Below, in pieces: positions 1-13,300 of a DNA stretch of 64,000 nt. How positions within the stretch are numbered: position 1 is the first letter of the stretch; the number at the start of each line of letters is the position of its first letter. Under the pieces are notes generated by a model that did no database searches, was not told where the DNA came from, and worked only from the letters and a program-made list of their open reading frames with translations. Origin of the DNA: Euglena gracilis (taxonomy: Eukaryota > Euglenida > Euglenophyceae > Euglenales); contig CP154957.1 of the NCBI GenBank assembly GCA_039621445.1, positions 13,322,947-13,386,946 of the forward strand, given 5' to 3'. Made by a program: the position numbers and the translations under genes.

Positions 1-186
1 ATCTTGTCCAGCATCTGCATCTCAAACAGCATCTGCATCTTGTCCAGTGTCTGCATCTTGTTCAGCATCTGCATCTTGTCCAGCATCTGCATCTCATACA
101 GCATCTGCATCTTGTCCAGTGTCGACATCTTGTTCAGTCTGCATCTTGTTCAGCATCTGCATCCATTGCATCTTGTCCAGTATCTG
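1..186. repeat. Minisatellite, ~18-bp unit
   Basis: Imperfect tandem copies of a unit close to CAGCATCTGCATCTTGTC, already running at the window edge, so the array is probably longer. It stops next to the target duplication of the adjoining DNA element. The reading frame through it has no protein-like composition. Confidence 0.85.
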
Positions 187-589
187 TAACCACTTAGGCG
201 GCCGAATTCGCACTTAAGCTTTTTTCCTTTGGATGCGCGCAATTGCGCAAATGTACCATTTTTTTGTAACCCCTGGGGCCCTGTACCCTGACACCCAGAA
301 CACGATTTAAGAACCGTTACACCCATCTATTGGAGGGGATTAACTCCCAGTGGTCTGGTATGCATGCTGCTTACCGGGTGACGTGAATAGGGCTGGGGGT
401 GAGACTGGTGCTGTTGTACATCAAACGGGAGAGAGGCACACACCCCTTGTTACGACACTTGGAAACGGTGCTGACGTGCTGCCTGAACTGGCTTGGACAC
501 TGCCGCCACCGGTGAGAACACACGGGGCCTCATTAGATCACACCACCACAGACACACAGACTACGTGAGGCAGCCGTCACGCAATTGAT

Positions 590-1045
590 GTGTGTTTATG
601 CGCGCAATTGCGCAAATAAAAACAATTGTGTTTATGGGTGCATTTGCGCAAATAAAACGTAAACCGATGATGTTAAAATGACGTGTTGGTGGGCGCAAAT
701 GCGCCCACCAACACATTTGGTGGTGTGCGCATTTGCGCAAATGCGCGCACCACCATAGTTATGTTTATTTGTGCAAATGCGCCCACCAACATGTACTTTT
801 ACTTTCTATGTTAAAAGACACCAATGAGGACCATGACCCTACGAGGTTTAAAAACGTGATGGGCGTGTTGGTGCGCGCAGTTGCGCAAATAAACACAATT
901 ACGTTTGTGCGCGCATTTGCGCAAATGCGCGCACAAACATTTTATACACCGCTTCAAAATGATGTGTTTCAGAGAGCCTTAACGCACACAAACAAAGTTG
1001 TGTTTATTTGCGCAAATGCGCGCACCAACACACATCAGTTGTGCG
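590..1045. repeat. Palindromic sub-repeats inside the 193-3193 element
   Basis: Repeated inverted copies of TTTGCGCAAATGCGCGCACC and its complement, spaced 40-110 bp, with TGTTTAT joints. Neighbouring copies could pair as hairpins. The same motif returns at 1995-2305 and 2440-2530. Confidence 0.8.
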
Positions 1046-1994
1046 ATACCATCTCCTCCTCCGTGACAGCTGGCGAACGCAATTCCTCACGTCAACCATT
1101 GATTTGCACCACGATTACATGCTGATGAAATTTGTGGTGAGAGGTGGTGTGGAGTGTTCACTGGGACACGGCATGTGACTGGCCAAAATTCGCCTGCCTT
1201 ACATGTGTACATTTGCACTGCTGTTACCCGGCCCACACGACCTGTTGTTTTGGCGTCATCCGTTTGGCAGTTAAACGTAATGAATTGATGACGTGCAAAC
1301 GACCTGTGACTGTTCGACACCTTTTCTGCAACAGGACTGCGTTACAAGAAGACAAAATTTGGCACCTGAAATGCCCGGGATGTGTCCGGCCGGAGTCCGT
1401 TTTACGGTTTTCTTTGCCATTTTTCCCTTGAAAAACATAAAAAAACACCGGTTTTTGTGCACAATTTGGGGGGAGTGGGTCCCACCGCTTTGATGCACCC
1501 AATCCAGGGGTAAAGGTTCAACACTTCCTTGCATCCAAAGGAACGGGTGCTTGAGGGCTACCTCTCTTCGGCTGCTGGTTGCCATGCACTGGCACCACGC
1601 CATACCCCCAGTCTTACACCCTGGTTGCGGGGTATAACGTGGCCGCTGTGGTGGGTGTCGTTGCACCGGGGAAGTGGATGCTGACCTGTTGGGTGCTGAA
1701 GCATCAGCAGCTGATGGGGCTTTAACAGCGGAGCCCAGGCCGCAGGTCAGCGGCAGGGCCCTTGGGACCCAAAAATTGGTGCCGGTGGAGGTGTACCGTT
1801 ACTGGGTGGCTATGCACGCACCTTCTGGAGATCCTATTTCTCCATCTTTTGTGGGACCTGTCAATGGTCAAAAAACGGCACAATAACACCATATGCTGGA
1901 GGAGACGGTGTGGTCATTTGCTTTCAACCCATTCAGAAGCCACTAAGGGTAGTTGCAGGAGAGGCAAATGCAATCGTTTTCTACTCCTCCATTA

Positions 1995-2530
1995 GTTGTT
2001 TATTTGCGCATTTGCGCGCATCACGTTGTTTGTGGGCGCGAATGCGCAAATAAACATAATAAATTGTGCAGTTTCTGCATACAATTTATTTGCGCATTTG
2101 AGCCCACAAACAACGTGATGTGCGCAAATGCGCAAATAAACCACATCTGCTGTCAGTGTTTGACGGTTGTGTTTCCGTCACACCGTTCTTATTTGTGTTT
2201 ATGGGCGCAAATGCGCGCACCAACACAATTATGTTGGTGCGCGCATTTGCGCAAATGTGCGCATAAAACATAATTTTTGTTGGTGCGCGCATTTGCGCCC
2301 ATAAGCTTGCGCCGTTGACAAACAGTGTGACAAACTCACCAACTGGATGGCCCGTCAGTCCGTGCCGTCACGGCCTCTATGTCACGCAGTTTTTCAACGG
2401 CGTCAGTTCATGGGTGCCAAAGCCCAATCCCAGAAGGACAAAATTGTGTTGATGCGCACAATTGCGCGCATCAACATAAACATGTTGGTGCGCGCATTTG
2501 CGCGCATAAACACAATTTTGTCCTTCCAGT
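1995..2530. repeat. Second block of palindromic sub-repeats inside the 193-3193 element
   Basis: Same GCGCAAATGCGC-type palindromes as at 590-1045, interrupted by about 130 bp of unrelated sequence. Degenerate copies of the motif also occur at 16350-16490 and inside the related element at 26690-26770. Confidence 0.75.
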
Positions 2531-3198
2531 GTTTGGCTTCTCCTGCAGGGTCCTTTGCCACACAACTGGTTCTGCGCATCCCGGGTATAAGCCGGGTGGG
2601 AGACACCCGTTCCCCTTTATTCCCTTCATTCCCTACGGACCCTATTTCATCCCCTCTGCGCATCCCTTGCCCAACACCCCGTACTTACCTTCCTTTCCCG
2701 TTGTCCTTCCCGCCGGCTTGGCCACACCGCACCCACACCCCCCCCGGCACCTCCTCCCCGCGCTTTAGCAAACAGCCCCAAAACACCACACCAAGGCGCC
2801 GCAAGCAAAGCAGTCCGGCAAACACCCAGGACGCACACCGCCGGCAGCTCGGACACACCCGGTGACACAGCCGAAAGGAGCAACAAGGGCAGTAAAGGTC
2901 CCGTTCCTAAGGTGCTTTTTGCGTTTTTTTTCCCTTTGGGCCAGCAAGGTCCCGGGGGTTTCAACTTACAAAGTCATTTTTGGCACACCTCAAAAACACC
3001 ATTTTTCGCCAAAGTCCCGGGGGTCTCCCAGCCAAAATCAGAATTTTGCTCATTTTTTGTGCTCTCTTGTTCACGTGTTTTCAAACCCCCCTGACCTTCA
3101 CAGCCGAAACGAAGCAGAATCAAAAAATTCGTAAATTTGCGCAAGTGCGCAAATCAAACGAAAAAAGCTTAAGTGCGAATTAGGCCGCCTAAGAACCA

Positions 3199-3900
3199 CT
3201 GCATCCACTGGCTCCCAACCTAGCAAAATGACCACAGAAACCCAAAAAAATGACCACAAAAAACCTAAAATTGACCGCAAAAGGCCCCAAAAAACAATCA
3301 AAATGACCCAAAATTGCTTCAAATAACCTAAACTTGCCCAAAAACGCCAACAATGTCCACAAAATTGTGAAAAATAACCCAAAATCGCCAAAATGGCGCA
3401 AAATGCCATAAAAAGTGCTCATGTTGACCCAAATTAACCCAATATTTGCCAAATCAGTGCAAAATATCCAAAAAATTAGCAAAATTAGCAAAAATTGATC
3501 CAAAATGGCCAACATGGGAGTAATATTGGAAATTTGTGGATAAATTATTCCAAAAATGGGTTTAATTCTTCAAAATATACAAAAAAAAATTGCCAGCATA
3601 GCCCTTGTCACCAATTTTTTCCTGAAATGCCATCAAAATATCAGCTTTGGCCCAAATAACCCTTTCAGAGGTGGTTCTTTGAGCAGCATGTGTTGCAGGG
3701 CCAGGCATAATAACAAAAGAAGAGAGGCTGCACATAGGCAAAAAAAACCTGGAAAAAAAATTGCAACAACTTTTTTCTCATTTTCGGCCATTTTCGGCCA
3801 TTTTCGGCCATTTTCGGCCATTTTCGGGACCCCACCTATAGAGCCCAAAATTTCATTTTCGGCCATTTTCGGCCATTTTCGGCCATTTTTACTATAGGTG
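3199..3900. repeat. A-rich tandem repeats; no gene seen
   Basis: 3230-3540 is a degenerate array of AAAATGACCAAAA-like units. 3778-3828 and 3856-3888 are exact tandem copies of TTTTCGGCCA. Open frames here are by-products of the repeats. Confidence 0.7.
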
Positions 3901-3924
3901 CTTGCACACCGGTTTTGACCCAAA

Positions 3925-4310
3925 GTCAATGGGTTGGTGGCCCAAAACGGGGCGCTGGCGGGTCGAAAAACGCTCATTTTCGGCTCAAAAACAATTTTCC
4001 CGGGCTGGGAGGCCTAAAACATCGTTTCGGGCAAAAAAAAGTTTTTTCAATTTTTTGGATCTTTTTCGACTTTTTTGTCCGAAAACGGCTAAATCTGACA
4101 GTGGAAAAAGTGTACAAAATGTCCCAAATTGGCCGGGAAAAAAACGGCCGTATCTTGGGCCAGGCGGGGAGTTGCGGGGAAATCAAAATACCGGTAGATG
4201 GGGCGTTCTAAGGGCTTCAAATTAGGTCTCCGAACATTTCCTTTGATTTGGCTTCATTTTGGAGATATTTTGAAAATTGACATTTTTTGGCCGAAATGGC
4301 AGAGTCCAAA
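3925..4310. repeat. Dispersed repeat, copy 1 (second copy 40595-41110)
   Basis: Shares long near-identical blocks with 40595-41110, among them GGGGCGCTGGCGGGTCGAAA and ACATTTCCTTTGATTT. The pair is in the same orientation. The copy at 40.6 kb sits in an intron of CCT3. No protein is apparent. Confidence 0.75.
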
Positions 4311-4508
4311 GGGGGGGGCTTAAAAAGGCGGGCCAATCCTACCCAGTTTAGACCCCTTCGCGTGCATAACTCGGGCCTGGCGGGGAATTGGGGGTCAAAC
4401 CCAGGTGATTCAGAAACTAGAAATCCAGTCCCTCGCGACTGAAAAAAAAATCCGGGAACCGGGCCGGGATCATGGTGATAGTCCGTCGGTTCTCCTGGTG
4501 GCCCCGAC

Positions 4509-4534
4509 CCGGGGGGGGGGGGGGGGGGGGGGGT
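4509..4534. repeat. Poly-G tract
   Basis: 26 uninterrupted G on the + strand. Similar C or G runs of 10-20 occur throughout the window, usually within the foldback and dispersed repeats. Confidence 0.9.
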
Positions 4535-4626
4535 TTCGCCAGGGGTAAGCTTCGCTCTTACCCATAAAGGGATAAGAGCTCAGCGACCTGGGAGGGAGGG
4601 GTGGGGGGACCCCCCCAACCACCTAC

Positions 4627-4655
4627 CTCATGTCTGCGGAGCTTCCCATACAACC
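4627..4655 (-). CDS. Gene X possible exon (last one found)
   Basis: Short stretch GCMGSSADM between CCACCAG and a good GTAGGT donor, phase 0 in. No exon was found further left. The downstream end of the gene may lie before or beyond the element at 193-3193. Confidence 0.35.
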
Positions 4656-5108
4656 CTGGTGGCATAGAGCATGTGGGCATACGAAGAATGGTTCTCTGAC
4701 GGCTGGGGAGGAATGAGAGTCACGATCAAAGATGACAAACTTTTTCACCTGGATTTGTTGGTCCACTCTGCACACCAATGTCTCAGACGCCCCCTTCTGA
4801 AAGGCAGTGCCGAGTGTGACAACCTCCTGGGCGAAGCTGTACACAATGAGGAGCTCGTCCTTGATGGTGTCTCTGCAGGGTTGGGAATGCATGTATATAT
4901 GTGTGCGTTGTGTGTGTATACATGTATGTATGTATGTATGTATGTATGTATGTATGTATGTATGTATGTATGTATGTATGTATGTATGTATGTATGTATG
5001 TATGTATGTATGTATGTATGTATGTACGTGAGGAAGGAATGTATGTATGTATGTATGTATGTATGTATGTATGTATGTATGTATGTATGTATGTATGTAG
5101 TATGTATG

Positions 5109-5142
<34 letters not shown>

Positions 5143-5228
5143 TGTATGTATGTATGTATGTATGTATGTATGTATGTATGTATGTATGTATGTATGTATG
5201 TATGTATGTATGTATGTATGTATGTATT

Positions 5229-5262
<34 letters not shown>

Positions 5263-8200
5263 TGTATGTATGTATGTATGTATGTATGTATGTATGTATG
5301 TATGTATGTATGTATGTATGTATGTATGTATGTATGTATGTATGTATGTATGTATGTATGTATGTATGCATGTATGTATGTATGTATGTATGTATGTATG
5401 TATGTATGTACGTACGTACGTATGTATGTACGTACGTATGTATGTATGTATGTATGTATGTATGTATGTATGTATGTATGTATGTATGTATGTATGTATG
5501 TATGTATGTATGTATGTATGTATGTATGTATTGTGTGTATGTATATATGTAAATTTGTATGGATGTATATGTAGATGATAGAGTGCGGAAATCAGAAATT
5601 GGTTTTGATTCGCAGATTTGGTCTTCCAGATCTCTTCAGTTGGGCATCGTGAAGCCGTTGCAATGCTGCCACGGAGGCATGGCCCACCCCCACGGTTATT
5701 TCTGTGAAAATGTCTCGTGGTCTTGCAGCAGTGGCGAGGTGGAGGGAGCTCACACACATTTGGGACCGGATGATCAGCTTGGCGGGGCACATCGCCACAC
5801 ATTCCCCTTCGGGGCCCCCAAAGCTGCTGGCGGCGTCGGGAAGCGACGTCCGCTTGGCAGGCTGCGAGGAAGTGCGGAAATGCAGCAATACATCAGAGCA
5901 TTTTGCCTCATGTTTTCTGGAAAAAAAAGATAAAAATTTTGAGAATTTTGAAGTCAATCAAAGACAGGTGATTGGACCTACCCCAACCCCATGGGAACTA
6001 AATGAACGAAAAAAATTGGCTTTTTTTTTTCTTCAAAAAAGCCAATCATATTTGGATGGTGTGCGTGGGTGGGTTTCTGGAATGGGTAGGTTTCGCCCGG
6101 GAAAAGCCCCCCAGGGTGAGCACCATACCATTGCTCTGCGACCCCCCCCCCCCGGGGGGTCACTTTCCACTCTGAAAAAACCCACTCAGTCACTTAACCC
6201 CCCCCCGGGGGGGATCGGCCACTCTTGAATGCGCTTATGTTGGCAAGGCACTGTTGCCAACTTAAAAATTCCAGGCCAGCCACTTTTTAGTTTCACTCCC
6301 CCTGGGGGTCTTGGCCAGAAAACCAGTCCGTCACTCTGAAAAAAACCAGTCAGGGGTGGGGTGGGACAGGTGTTAGGATAGGTGTTAAGCAAGCGTATGG
6401 TGAGCACGTGGATCATTTTGTAAAACAAATACTTCTACAAGTACTTGCAATCAAATGTCTTGTTTGCAGAATGCAAATCAAATATGTCCTGTAAAAATGT
6501 TTGGGAACAGCAAAAAAAACGCGCCTTGAGGAACAGCATGAATGCCTGGTTGGGGGAACCAGACCCCAGAGCTGGAGACTTTGGGCCGCAGAAACAAACC
6601 CTGAAATGGGTTCCTGAGCTACAATAGGGCCATGAAAAGGTGTTCAACTCTGCCTTCCTGTTTCTCACAAGCAGATCAGTGCAGGAATCCGGGGTGTGGA
6701 GGGGGGTGCAAATAAATTAAGCCCCCAGTCTGCTTGTTAGGTTGGCGGAAAAAATTGGGGGTAAATAAAGGATAACTGTAACCTTAAAAGCGATTTTCTT
6801 TATCCTTGGGAGTAATCCAAAAATGGATATGGCATCACCCCCCCAAAATGATCCGCAGAAAATCAATTGAAACCTTGAATATAAACACAAAATAAGCGCA
6901 AAAAAAATGTCAGCACAGGTGGTCTATCAGTCGGCTCAGTCGATCTATTTGTTGGGTGGGTCGATAAAACCCGAAATTTAAAACTTCAAAATTTTTGGAT
7001 CATTCGAGGGTCTGATTTTGGGAACTTTCTTCAAGGGGTGGAGCTTGTTGAGCCAACAGGCTGTTGAGCAAACAGGTGAACGACACCGCCGCACACCAAG
7101 GGGTCTTCACCAGGGCCAAGGAGATCCTCGTACAGCTTTGGCTGCAAATGCCGGCCCCGAGATGTCACCTATAGGCAACGCACGCAGAGGTCCGCCTGGG
7201 TGGTGAGAAACAAACATTGGCAGGAAACTGTGGAGCTGGGACGATACAAAACCTGTTGTCAAATCAAATCCCCCCCCCAGCACTTGGCCCCCCTCCTCTT
7301 AACATGCAAACATGGCCCCCCTAAAATTTTTGGCGGGGGGGGGGGGGGCTCAGCCGGACCCACCCACCCTAACCCCCCCCAAAATAAGACCCCCCCAAAA
7401 ATAAGACCCCCTGGGCTGACCGAGAAAAATCCAAAAATAAAACCCACCCAAAAATAAGACCCAAAGCGCCGAAGACGGTGAAAAATTTCCCTGGAAAATT
7501 ACCAAAACCCCCAATTACACACACAAAAATGATGAAATTTCAAAAATTATCAGATTTTTGAAGTGCAAAAAAACATGCCAAATGTCAACATACACCAATT
7601 TTCACATGGCGCGAAGCGCCGAGGGAAAAAATTTAATGCTTTTGGAAACCTGAAAAATGATGTTTTTTTCGCGCCTCGGTCGGTAAAGAAAAAATCCAAA
7701 AATAAGACCCCCCAAAATAAGACCCCCCCTGGTGGTTCCCTGCAACGAACCCAAAAATAAGACCAAGGTCTTATATTTGGGGGGGGTTTCCCCCCCCTCC
7801 CCTCGGGGTCCAAGACTAAATAAACCCCTGTGTCCAACCCAAGAAATCTCAATGCAGGAAAAATAACTTCCTTTGCAGACCCCTCCTCCCACTTACCCCC
7901 CGCTGTCATTTCAAGCCGAAGCCCTACCAATTCAAACGTTTGCACAGACGAAGTTTAAAGGCCTGTGAAGCAGTCGACCGGCCACCAGCGCACTATTTCT
8001 GGTGCCGATGCAGTAAAAATATGTTCAATTGTTATTGGAAATGAATCATCGTTGAAACACGACCTCTGTTCACTGACATCAGACAATAATCTGCATGCCC
8101 CTTGCGTTTTTTAGGTACTCAACCTCCAGGTCAACGTGCCTATACCAATGAGCTATGGTGATGGCGTGCGCTCACTATATCTCACACAGCAGCACAGCGT

Positions 8201-10324
8201 AGTCATGTCCATCCCCCCCCAACTTGTGACCCTCCCCGTATGCCAATCCAGATCGAAAGCAGGTGGGGTGGTCCTCTGTATCATTACATGTTGCTGAACA
8301 ACAAAAAACAGACAGACATAAATGGGACCTCTGCCACAATGCTGACAAAAGCAACACCTTTGGCTGGTAGCCCAGGTCCACCAGTCGGGTTAAAATCTCT
8401 GCTTCCGTGACAAATGCAGGGCTCGGAGTTGCCCATCTCCTACCAATGTGAACTGGATGATTTCATCATGGCTGTGGAAATCAAATCTTTTTTGGTGTTT
8501 TTTTTTCTGCAAGACAAGGCGGGAATGCACTGCCCGGCCTCGAAAAAAAAAAATGCGCAAAAAAAATACAAAAAAATGCGCAAAAAAAATGCGTAAAAAA
8601 GCATATTTTGGAAAAAATGCACAAAAATGTGCAAAATCTGAGAGGAAAGGGCAAAAATGCCAAAATGAAGAAATTACCCAAAAACATATAAAAATGGCAC
8701 AAATTTGAAGAAGTTATAGAATTATGACTTTCAAAAAAAAAATGCAAAAAATCGTCAAAAATGTGAAAAATTGGCAAAATAACAAAAAATTGCAACAACA
8801 AAAAAAAATGCGAAAAAAATGCGAAAAAAATGCGAAAATTGAGCATTTTGGGAAAACTTGAAAAAAATGCGAAAAAATGTGCAAAAATGCTAAAAACAGC
8901 CCCCCACCCCCCCCGGCAACAAAAGAGGAATGCCTCTCCCCTCCAGAAAAAAAAACCGGAGGTTGCAAAAGTAAGTACTGACGGGAGCCTCCCTCCCCCC
9001 TGGGCCCTGGGCATGGTTGATTTCATACTCCACCATCAGCTCCGAGTTCTTCACATTGATTGGCCACATACCACTGCAGTGGATGCCAGGGAGGCTTCCC
9101 GCCATTGGGGCGACACATCCAACCCTGTTGCAAACCCAAATAAATGAACGAGGGGTATTGGGGGGCTTGGACCCCAAAAGGGCCGAAAGCTAAATTTGCC
9201 CGTGATTCCGCCCTGCCAGACATGTCCCGGAAAACCGTGTAATAAGGCAGGCCTACTGGTATTGCGTTCGGGGTATTGGTTAACCCCCCCCCAAATAAGG
9301 CCCCTCAAAAGACCCCCCCCCAAAAATAACATCCCCCCTGGGCCAATCAAGCAAAATTCCAAAAATAAGACACCCCCGACGGCGCAAAGCGGCAAGGACG
9401 GTGAAAATTTTCTCTGAAAAATTACCAAAAACACCCAATTTCAGGCACAAAAATGATGAAATTTCAAAGATTCTCGGATTTTGAAGTTTAAAAAAACCAT
9501 GGAAAATATCAATCTAAAACAATTTGCACATGGCACGATGCACCGAAAAAAAATTACTGTTTTTGCAAACCCGAAAAATGACGTTTTTTTCGGGCCCAGG
9601 TTGGTCAAGAAAAAAAATCCAAAAATAAGACACCCCAAAAATAACCCCCCCCCCTGGAGGTTCCAGCAACGGACCCAAAAATAAGGCCCAGGTCTTATTT
9701 TGGGAGGGGTTAGGGAGAAGGTTAGGGTTTGGGGTTAACCCCCCAAAATAAGACCCTGCCCCCAAAAATAACCCCCCCACGGACGACCGAGCAAAATCCA
9801 AACCAAATTTAAGCAAAATATCTCGAGAAAACATACATTATTTCTGGAAATGTCGGTCTGACAAAATGTACGGCTGGAGAAAGTATCACAATTTCATCAT
9901 TTTGTGTTATCGGGGGTTTTCGAGATTTTTTTCACCGCCCGCAGCGTCCCGCCATCAAAAAACGTCCCAAAAAGCACCCCAAAACGGCCGTTTTGGGGCA
10001 CAAAAGCGCGCCACAACACGGGCCAGGCGTGTCACACACAAAATAAAGTGATATACATATGGATGCATACATACAGACAGACAGACACATACATGCATGC
10101 ATACACACACAGACATGTGTGTGCATGTACGTACGCACGTACATGTATGTATGTATGTATGTATGTATGTATGTATGTATGTATGTATGTATGTATGTAT
10201 GTATGTATGTATGTATGTATGTATGTATGTACGACCGCAATGTGAGGTTGTGGCTCACCACGCTTTTGGGGGAGGGGTGGGGGGTGAGTTAAGCTCACGC
10301 GCGAAGCTAGCGCCTACTTGTACA

Positions 10325-10356
<32 letters not shown>

Positions 10357-13300
10357 CATACATACATACATACATACATACACACACACATGCATACATA
10401 CATACATACATACATACATACATACATACATACATACATACGTGCATACATGCATACATGCATACATGCATACATACCGGGCAGCCGGCCGGGCCGGGCC
10501 GGGCCGGTCCGTGCCGCCCGTCGTGCCGCCGGGCCGGTCCGGGCCGCCGGCTGTATGTATGTACGTACGTACGTATGTATGCATATATTCATAAATATTG
10601 CAGCCAGAAACCTTATGGACCCCCGGGGGACCAGATAATTTCTCCGGGGGGGGGGTCCAGATAGTTCCTCCCGCGTCCCACTTGCCGGGTTTCTCGGTCC
10701 GTTCCGCCCGGGAAAGCTGCAAAATTGCGAAACTTTTGTAGGATTCCGGGAGTGTGTGTGGTGTGTGCCAATTTATAGGAATAGGGTTAGGGTTGGGATT
10801 GGCACGGCGAAAATTGCCCCCGTTTAAGGGAAAAAAATAGGCCAGAAGGTAACCCCCCCCAAATAATACCCCCCGGGGTATTATTTTTTCGCCCGAAGTC
10901 CCGGCCCGAGGGGGGGGGTGTAATTTGGGGGGTCGTTATTATTTTTCGAAATTTTTCGAAGTCCAAAAAAATGAAGGCGTAATGACCCTCTGCTCTGTGC
11001 TGTGTCTTGCCCCATTTCTGTGACACCCAAGCCTCCCTCTGCTCTGTGCTGTGTCTCGCCCCGTTTCTGTGACACCCAAGCCTTACCGTCAAACTCAGCT
11101 CACCTTCAAGTGAGTTACGTCACAGATTTGTGGAGCTTCAATGTCTCTTGTTCCTGCCCAAGTGGAACTGTCCCTCAAAACAGTGGGGAAGCGGGGGGGA
11201 GAAAAAGTCATTGCGACACCAGGCGGAAGACCTTGGCGCGGGGGGGGGATTATTTTTTTCGCCCGAAGTCCTGGCCCGAGGGTGTGGGGGGTTTCTTTGG
11301 GGGGGGGTATTATTTGGGGGGGGTTTACCAATTTTGAAAGATCTTTGGGAACCTGTTTCGCCCAAAATTGCCCAAATTCGGTCTCAATTCTCCCTAACTA
11401 GGCCCGAAATGCAGCCTAACTTCTCCCTAAATCCTAAAAAATGGGAGCCCCACGGCGGTTGGGTTGGAACCCTCACGCCAGAAATAACCCCGACAAATCC
11501 AGCGGGTGGGACGCGGGTGGGACTATCTGGAACCACCCCCCTGGACCCCTCCATATAGTTCTCTGGCTGCCATATATATGGCAGCCACCAACTATATGGC
11601 CCCCCCTTGGGGGGGGGCATATAGTTGGATCAGGGGGGTCGGAGAAAAATTTTCGATTATTGATGGAATAAGGTTAGGGTTAGGAGTTAGGCCTAACTTT
11701 AGAACTAACTTATAGATTGGTGTTTCAGGTACAAATTAGGCCGAAGTCCTAACCCTAACCCTATTCAATCAATAACGCAGAAATGTGTGTGTGTGTGTGT
11801 GTGCGTGAACATACATGTATACACATATGCATACACACATATATACATGCATATGCATGCATATATAATTTATACCAATTTACACATGGCACGAAGCGCC
11901 GAAAAAAATTCAAACCTTTTAATTGAGTTCGCCTTTTGTCTCCCTTCCAGCCCCATCTGCTTCCTGGAAGCAGAGGGGAGTCCTTCGGCTTGAGCGATGC
12001 CTTGGCCACAGGTAACGAGTGAACACTCACAAAGACAACGCTTCGTGGCAGGCAGCGGCACGGCTGCCAGGTTGCGCAGGCCCGGGACGACAATGCGCAG
12101 GGTGGACTGCAGCAAGTCCGAGCACGAGTAGCAGCGCAGCGCCTCCGGCAGCAGGCCCACCTCCAGCACCTCGGTCGACCCCGCGGAGGGGGCGATGGCC
12201 TTGTTGGACGGCTTCATCGACCGCACGTAATTCTGCAGAGCGGGGTGGGGGGGCAGCGCGCCTGGGGTATCCGCGGCAGGTCATATGCGTGTGAGCCGAA
12301 CTGGCCCCGAGCGCCACCCCCTTTGCTTAAGCACTCCAGGGGTCCACAAGCTGCTAGCTGGACGCTTTCCCAGCCACTTGAAAAAAGCCACCAGTTTGCC
12401 CCCCCCCCCCTACCCGGGAAATTTATAAGATTTTTAGCGAAAATTAGCGAAAAAAAAATGCCAGAAAACAATTTTGGCAGGGGTCAACAGCCCTTCCAAC
12501 GGACCCCGGGGGGGGGGGCACCATCAGCAGGGGGGGGGGCAACATGGACCCTCAAAAATCGCGACGCAAAAAAAAACGCAAAACACCGCAAAAAAAAACT
12601 CAAATACCTGGGGAAACGTCGGACTGGTGTCTGGTCTGGGTTTCGGTTCCGACAGTGGTTAAGCCGGACGGATGTTAAGAAGCGGGGGAATCCTAAATAT
12701 GCCAGAGTTTGATTTCCAATGCTTCAGAAGTTGAGGTCGTTTGAATGAATCAGATAGATTGAAAGAGAAAAGGTTTGGGCACTCTAAAGGTGAAGTTTTT
12801 TGGAAGTGTGGCCAACTATCTGAGAAGTTACGTTTTCAGAAAAAGAAGTCCGGTGATGGTCGTTGTTCCGGACCGATTCTTAATCGGACCAAAAGACCAC
12901 CATCCGCGGTTTGCACCTTCCGGGTTTTCTGCCCCTTGGGTATAAACGAAAAAAATGCAAGTTGCCTGTAAAATCCTTTGGGAGCTCTCCCGGATGCACA
13001 CTTTCTGAGGGAGAGGACTGCCAGAATTTTTAAAATTTTTGGCTCCGCTGGGAATTTTTTTCATTTTGCATTTTCATTTTGCAAACCCCCCCCTAATTGT
13101 AGAGCGGGCGGGTGCTCTTGTAGTGGAGGCTCGCTTCGCCATAGGGGGGGGGGGGTGCTCTTCTATTTGGACCCTGCTCTTGTAATGGACATCACACAAA
13201 TCTGATGCACCCAAAGGTAAGCGCAAAAAAATTGACCTTAATATTCAACTGGAGATTGGAGAATATGCACTATGAGTTTAGAGTAAATCAAAAAGCAGCA

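Larger units (their letters stand above)
193..3193. mobile_element. 3.0-kb DNA element with terminal inverted repeats and 5-bp target duplication
   Basis: The left end starts CTTAGGCGGCCGAATTCGCA and runs on through CTTAAGC. The right end is its inverted copy with one mismatch in that stretch. AACCA flanks both ends directly (188-192 and 3194-3198), so the insertion is complete. A second member with the same terminal repeat and its own 5-bp duplication lies at 25832-27565. The interior is filled with palindromic sub-repeats and a C-rich 2.6-2.9 kb stretch. I see no transposase, so it looks non-autonomous. A 5-bp duplication is typical of Transib elements among the cut-and-paste superfamilies, but the terminal sequence is not enough to assign one. 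Confidence 0.85.

Noticed and set aside
4671-5802. Very long Tyr/Val/Cys/Met and Thr/Tyr/Ile/His open frames
   Set aside because: They are translations of the TGTA microsatellite. The only coding parts are the gene X exons at its two sides on the minus strand.
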